From contig DUOR01000063.1 in assembly GCA_012838715.1 (NCBI GenBank), forward strand, positions 1 to 10,117: 10,117 nucleotides of DNA, written 5' to 3'. This document shows positions 6,993 through 10,117 of this stretch, in pieces (position 1 is the stretch's first letter; each line of letters starts with the position of its first letter). The DNA is from Actinomycetales bacterium (lineage in GTDB: Bacteria > Actinomycetota > Actinomycetes > Mycobacteriales > Mycobacteriaceae). The notes beneath the pieces are model-generated. The model saw only the letters and a list, made by a program, of their open reading frames with translations, was not told the DNA's origin and searched no databases. The position numbers and the translations under genes were made by a program.

Positions 6993-7047
6993 CAATAGTC
7001 CCCCTCCCAAGCCTCTCCATGGAAGCTCAAATGCGGAGGGGCCTTTT
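6993..7047 (+). ncRNA. Candidate structured RNA upstream of the Abi_2 gene
   Basis: From the predicted start near 6993, a C-rich arm CCCCTCC (7001-7007) pairs exactly with GGAGGGG (7035-7041), and the stem is followed by CC and four T (7042-7047), a terminator-like end. The 27-base interior holds AGC/GCT (7010-7012 with 7025-7027) around the palindrome TCCATGGA (7016-7023), giving a weaker inner hairpin. An RNA of about 55 bases would end before the Abi_2 start, or act as a leader if read through. A conserved structured RNA (the AbiF motif) has been described beside related Abi genes in other bacteria; whether this is a member is inference. Alternatives are an attenuator or a plain terminator. 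Confidence 0.45.
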
Positions 7048-7082
7048 ATGTCCGAAGGATGCCGGTAACGCACGGGGGCGGC

Positions 7083-7889
7083 GTGAAGAAGGAATGGAAG
7101 TCCTGGGAGGATCAGGTCGCTTTGCTGAAGGGGCGGCACCTGGCTCTGGATGAGGGGGAAGCCCTGGGCCTGTTGCGCACGGCAAGCTATTACCGGTTGT
7201 CGGGGTATGCACGGTATTTCCAGCAAGGGGCGGAACTGGGCGGCAACGATTTCGTCGCCGGATCCACTCTCGCGGACATCAAGATGATCCATGAGTTGGA
7301 CGGCCGGTTGAGGACCATGCTTGCGAGTCGGCTCGGCCGGGTCGAGGTGATGCTGCGTTCCCAGTACGCCTACGCGGTCGGGGCGACGAAAGGGCCCTAC
7401 GGGGATTACCTCGATGACGCCTACTTCGGTGGCGGTGATGCCGGGGCGGACGTCGTTGATGCGTGCCTGCGGGATCTTGACCGGAGCAAGGAACCGTTCG
7501 TCCGCCACTTCCGTCGGGAGGGGGACGATGATCGGTACGGGGACATGCCCGTCTGGGCCGCAGCCGAAGTCCTTTCGTTCGCGTACCTCCGCAACCGGTG
7601 CGCGCACCATGCGCGATTGTGGAATCACTCCGTCATCGATGCCGGGGCCACCCCGAACAATGTGCGCAAGAAGACCAAGCGCCGGTTCGGGAATTTCGAT
7701 GGACGTTCCGTGATGGATGTTTTGGCGTCTCTCGCGGACGTCCTCGAGCGATGTGGACTGGAGGATGACTTTCTCGGCACCGTCAGCCGTGAGTTCAGGG
7801 ATCATCCGCTTTTCTGGGACGGATTGCTGTGGCCATGTGCCGCGGAAGACCGGTCGAAGAAGGGCCATCCATTTCCTGAATCGAGTTAA
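7083..7889 (+). CDS. Abi_2 (AbiD/AbiF-like) abortive-infection HEPN protein, internally shortened
   Basis: Abi_2-family protein, 268 residues from GTG 7083. Signatures: KSWEDQVALLKGRHL (6-20), YYRLSGY (36-42), LADIKMIHELDGRLRTML (63-80) and FVRHFRRE-MPVWAAAEVLSF (139-166), then LRNRCAHHARLWN (169-181), where R170 and H175 form the RxxxxH pair of HEPN ribonucleases. In relatives I know, about 40-50 residues separate the SF(G) block from RNxCAHH; here they are directly joined at residues 166-168, and the protein is correspondingly short, so an in-frame deletion is likely. GTG 7083 is favoured because it starts as family members do and has GGGGG 4 bases upstream; ATG 7059 has AAGG directly against it. 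The family blocks phage growth or acts like a toxin; activity here is doubtful given the gap. Codon choice (many TTG, CGG, GAT) is less GC-biased than neighbours, suggesting acquisition. Confidence 0.82.
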   Translation: MKKEWKSWEDQVALLKGRHLALDEGEALGLLRTASYYRLSGYARYFQQGAELGGNDFVAGSTLADIKMIHELDGRLRTMLASRLGRVEVMLRSQYAYAVGATKGPYGDYLDDAYFGGGDAGADVVDACLRDLDRSKEPFVRHFRREGDDDRYGDMPVWAAAEVLSFAYLRNRCAHHARLWNHSVIDAGATPNNVRKKTKRRFGNFDGRSVMDVLASLADVLERCGLEDDFLGTVSREFRDHPLFWDGLLWPCAAEDRSKKGHPFPESS

Positions 7890-7931
7890 CCCTGGTTGGA
7901 GGTTCCACCGTTTGAGGTGCAGCATGGTGAC

Positions 7932-9128
7932 ATGCCCGCCTCTCCGCAACAACCTTCGGACGGATTGACCCCGTCGTCGCCGGGTTTCCGGCGCGTGCTC
8001 CTCGCCGTCCTGTTCGCGGGCCTGTCGTCCTTCCAGGCCATGTACTCGACGCAGGCCCTCCTGCCGATGCTTTCCGACGACCTCCGCATCGACCCGGCCA
8101 CCGCGGCGCTCACCGTGTCCGCGACGACCGGCGCGTTGGCCTGCGCGATCATCCCGGTGTCGGTGCTGTCGGAACGGTTCGGGCGGCGGCGGGTCATCGT
8201 CATCGGGGCGATGGCGGCCTCGATTCTGGGCCTGACCCTGGCCTTCGCGCCGGGGGCGGCGGCCCTGATCGCGTTGCGGCTGCTGCAGGGCGTCGCCATC
8301 GCGGGCGTGCCGGCGGTGGTGATGACCTACGTCTCCGAGGAAATCGACCGCGCCCACGTCCCCTCGGTGATGGGCCTGTACGTCTCCGGCACCACCGTCG
8401 GCGGCCTGCTGGGCCGCATCATCCCGGCCATCGCCCTGGAGTTCACCCAGTGGCGCACCGCCATCTTCTTCTCCGCCCTGGTGTCGCTGCTGTTCGCGGT
8501 GCTCACCCTGTGGCTGCTGCCGCGGCCGCGCCGCTTCACCCCGAAGAAGCTGACCCTGGGCGGCGAGGCCCGCGCCATCGCCGGGCACCTGCGCAATCCG
8601 CGCCTCGTCGGCTTGTACGTGCTGGCGTTCCTGTCGATGGGCGCGTTCGTGTCGCTGTACAACTACATGGGCTACCGCCTGGGCGACACCTTCGGCCTGT
8701 CGGCCGCGGCCGCCGGCCTGGTGTTCCTGCTGTACCTCGCCGGCACGTGGAGTTCGGCGCGGGCGGGCGGCATGGCCCGGTCGTGGGGGCGCCGCCCGAC
8801 GATGATCGGCGCGGTGGCCGTCGCCGTCGTCGGCCTGCTGCTGGTCCTGGCGCCGGTGCTGTGGCTGCTGCTGCTCGGCGTCGGCGTGTTCACGGGCGCC
8901 TTCTTCGTGGCGCATTCGCTGGCGTCGTCGGGCGTCGGCCTCATCGCCGAGGAGAACCGCGCCGAGGCCAGCTCGATGTACCTGTTCAGCTACTACGCCG
9001 GCTCGTCGATCGTGGGCTGGTTCTCCGGCCAGGTCTTCGGCTGGGTGGGCTGGGGCGGCTTCGTCGGCTGGCTCATCGCCCTGTGCGTTGCGGCGGGCGC
9101 CGCGGCGGCGGTCGCGGTCCGGAAGTGA
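7932..9128 (+). CDS. Major facilitator superfamily exporter, YnfM-like
   Basis: Twelve-helix inner-membrane transporter of 398 residues. It carries the MFS motif A in LSERFGRRRV (79-88), the MTYVSEEI block (131-138) and GLYVSGTTVGGLLGR (148-162), and downstream LYNYMGYRL, AGTWSSARAG, AHSLASS and SSMYLFSYYAGSS, matching E. coli YnfM throughout. Proton-coupled export of small molecules or drugs is expected; the substrate is unknown. ATG 7932 is preferred: longer readings (TTG 7896, GTG 7917) add non-conserved residues and lack a better ribosome site. A CAGCAT ends 6 bases before ATG with TTGGAG 18 bases further up, so a leaderless start is possible but weak. It starts 42 bases after the Abi_2 gene but looks functionally unrelated; the gene ends 4 bases from the convergent Rieske gene. 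Confidence 0.92.
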   Translation: MPASPQQPSDGLTPSSPGFRRVLLAVLFAGLSSFQAMYSTQALLPMLSDDLRIDPATAALTVSATTGALACAIIPVSVLSERFGRRRVIVIGAMAASILGLTLAFAPGAAALIALRLLQGVAIAGVPAVVMTYVSEEIDRAHVPSVMGLYVSGTTVGGLLGRIIPAIALEFTQWRTAIFFSALVSLLFAVLTLWLLPRPRRFTPKKLTLGGEARAIAGHLRNPRLVGLYVLAFLSMGAFVSLYNYMGYRLGDTFGLSAAAAGLVFLLYLAGTWSSARAGGMARSWGRRPTMIGAVAVAVVGLLLVLAPVLWLLLLGVGVFTGAFFVAHSLASSGVGLIAEENRAEASSMYLFSYYAGSSIVGWFSGQVFGWVGWGGFVGWLIALCVAAGAAAAVAVRK

Positions 9129-9132
9129 CCGG

Positions 9133-9522
9133 TCAGCCGATCACCAGTTCGTCGCCCTCGGCGGCCATGTCCGCGGGGCCCGCGCCCTGGCGGGACGGTC
9201 CGGCGACGACGGCGCCGGTCTCGATGTCGAAGTGCGACTGGTGGTCGGGGCAGATCATCACGCCGTCGCGGACCTCGTTGATGCGGCCGCCCTGGTGCGG
9301 GCAGCGCACGGACCACGCCTTGAACACGCCTTCCGACGGCTGGGTGACGACGTAGTCGCCCACCACCTGGCCACCGCCGACGGGGATGTCCGCCGCGCGG
9401 ACCCGTTCGACGTCGGAACCCGGGGCGCAGGCGGCCATGAGGGCGCCGGCCGCCGTGGTGGCGGTGGCGAGGAGGAATCCACGCCGCGAGCAGGAGAACT
9501 TGCCGGTAGCGGAAGAAGTCAT
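9133..9522 (-). CDS. Rieske [2Fe-2S] protein, Tat-exported lipoprotein
   Basis: Small Rieske protein of 129 residues. The N-terminus has a twin-arginine signal (CSRRGFLLA, R13-R14), a hydrophobic stretch and a lipobox-like MAAC with Cys32 as likely lipid anchor, so the mature protein should sit on the outer face of the membrane. Cluster ligands are complete: C74-P-H76 and C91-P-D-H94. The extra cysteines that form a disulfide in bc1-type Rieske proteins are absent (box I CPHQGG, box II CPDHQS), as in ferredoxin- or dioxygenase-type clusters. It probably passes electrons in a periplasmic-side redox step; partners are not visible. ATG 9522 has no Shine-Dalgarno site but has TAAGCT 7 bases upstream, overlapping the yggS stop; leaderless or operon expression are both possible. 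Confidence 0.9.
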   Translation of the reverse strand: MTSSATGKFSCSRRGFLLATATTAAGALMAACAPGSDVERVRAADIPVGGGQVVGDYVVTQPSEGVFKAWSVRCPHQGGRINEVRDGVMICPDHQSHFDIETGAVVAGPSRQGAGPADMAAEGDELVIG

Positions 9523-9529
9523 GGCGCTC

Positions 9530-9535
9530 AGCTTA
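9530..9535 (-). promoter_or_regulatory. Candidate -10 box, leaderless start of the Rieske gene
   Basis: TAAGCT on the minus strand fits TAnnnT and ends 7 bases before the ATG at 9522. Its first three bases are the stop codon of the yggS-like gene, so the composition is partly constrained by coding. No good -35 box is seen at normal spacing. Confidence 0.35.
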
Positions 9536-10117
9536 CCGGGGGCCGACCGGGGGCCGTTCACCGAAGATGGCCCTCCCGACGCGCACCGTCGTGGACCCCT
9601 CGGCGATGGCCGCCTCGAAGTCGCCGGACATGCCCATCGACAGCTCCGCGAGGTCCACGCCGTCGGGGGCGTTGGCCGCGATTTCGTCGCGGAGCTCCCG
9701 GAGGCGGGCGAAGCACCCGCGCACCGCGGCGGCGTCGTCGGAAAGCATGGCCATGGTCATGAACCCGCGCAGCCGCAGGTTCGGGTAGGGCCCCTCCGGG
9801 CCGAAGTCCGCGACGAAGGCCTCCGTCCCCTCCGGCGCCACGCCCGCCTTCTGGGCCTCGCCGGAGGTGTTCACCTGGATGAGCACGTCGAGGGTGCGGC
9901 CCGCGTCGGCGAGGCGGCGCTGCAGCGCGGCGGCGACCTTCGGGCGGTCGAGGGCCTGGAACTCGTCGGCGAAGGCCGCCAGCTGCCCGGCCTTGTTCGT
10001 CTGCAGCGGGCCGATGACCGCCCACCGCGGCCCCGGCACCTCCCCGGCCTTGGCGGCCGCCTCCTGCACGCGGTTCTCCGCGAGCGTCACGCAGCCGGCG
10101 TCGCGCAGCCCGGGCCA
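9533..10117 (-). CDS. PLP homeostasis protein, YggS/PROSC family (N-terminus beyond window)
   Basis: The last 194 residues are visible; reading continues in frame to the right edge, so the short start at GTG 10090 is not the true one. Family blocks: ENRVQEA, WAVIGPLQTNK, LIQVNTSGEAQKAGV, LRGFM, and the C-terminal SMGMSGDFEAAI followed by GSTTVRVGRAIFG, which binds the PLP phosphate. The lysine that holds PLP (in a VSK motif) lies outside. These cytoplasmic proteins bind and buffer pyridoxal 5'-phosphate and affect amino-acid balance. Small departures from the usual consensus are LAENRVQE for (F)GENRVQE and WAVIG for WHFIG. In corynebacteria and other actinobacteria yggS often lies near ftsZ; that neighbourhood is not seen on the visible side. 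The Rieske gene follows 10 bases downstream on the same strand. Confidence 0.92.
   Translation of the reverse strand, partial: WPGLRDAGCVTLAENRVQEAAAKAGEVPGPRWAVIGPLQTNKAGQLAAFADEFQALDRPKVAAALQRRLADAGRTLDVLIQVNTSGEAQKAGVAPEGTEAFVADFGPEGPYPNLRLRGFMTMAMLSDDAAAVRGCFARLRELRDEIAANAPDGVDLAELSMGMSGDFEAAIAEGSTTVRVGRAIFGERPPVGPR

Noticed and set aside
6984..7041. Pseudoknot: CATGGA (6984-6989) pairing with TCCATG (7016-7021) inside the loop of the 7001-7041 stem
   Set aside because: The pairing is exact but CATGGA overlaps the likely -10 box TAACAT and would be upstream of the RNA start; it would hold only if transcription begins earlier.
7059..7061. ATG 7059 as start of the Abi_2 protein
   Set aside because: The only ribosome-site-like bases (AAGG) touch the ATG, and the extra residues (MPVTHGGG) do not resemble family N-termini, which begin near KKxWKSWEDQ.
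6903..8915. Minus-strand reading frame of 670 codons across the Abi_2 and MFS genes
   Set aside because: Low-complexity Arg/Gln/His/Gly sequence with no domain; it spans three unrelated plus-strand features, including the RNA candidate.

Overview
The window looks like core chromosome of a high-GC actinobacterium, most likely a Corynebacterium. Coding GC is very high. The cystathionine gamma-synthase closely resembles the corynebacterial MetB as I remember it. Its promoter carries an exact copy of the 16-bp McbR operator pattern TAGAC-N6-GTCTA known from C. glutamicum. Several genes also start in the leaderless manner common in actinobacteria, with TAnnnT six or seven bases before ATG and no Shine-Dalgarno sequence. 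Species assignment is inference.

Layout, left to right. Positions 1-1346 (minus strand) hold a two-component pair: a NarL-type response regulator, cut by the window edge, translationally coupled by ATGA to a membrane sensor histidine kinase. Upstream of the kinase, 1455-1723 (minus) is a small hypothetical gene that appears split by a one-base frameshift. A DedA-family membrane protein (1839-2486, plus) faces a minus-strand pair, a short-chain dehydrogenase (2487-3344) and a saccharopine-dehydrogenase / trans-acting-enoyl-reductase-like protein (3395-4645). The 130-bp divergent gap 4646-4775 holds the metB promoter with its McbR box. metB (4776-6080) is followed by a YgiD/DODA-type extradiol dioxygenase (6103-6912), which has its own leaderless promoter inside the metB end.

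Positions 6959-7889 form an accessory-looking unit: a promoter, a short structured RNA candidate ending in a G/C stem and four T, then an Abi_2-type HEPN protein whose codon use is less GC-biased than its neighbours. The protein seems to have lost an internal stretch just before its RxxxxH motif. It is followed by a YnfM-like major facilitator exporter (7932-9128). That gene converges with a Tat-exported Rieske lipoprotein (9133-9522, minus), which lies downstream of a yggS-type PLP homeostasis gene (9533 to beyond the right edge).

The most unusual items are the RNA-Abi_2 unit with its internal deletion, the frameshifted small gene, the recurrent leaderless start pattern, and the extended N-terminus of MetB. 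No tRNA, rRNA, CRISPR array, insertion sequence or phage gene was seen. No stretch longer than 300 bases lacks a gene; the longest gap (6913-7082) holds the RNA candidate.
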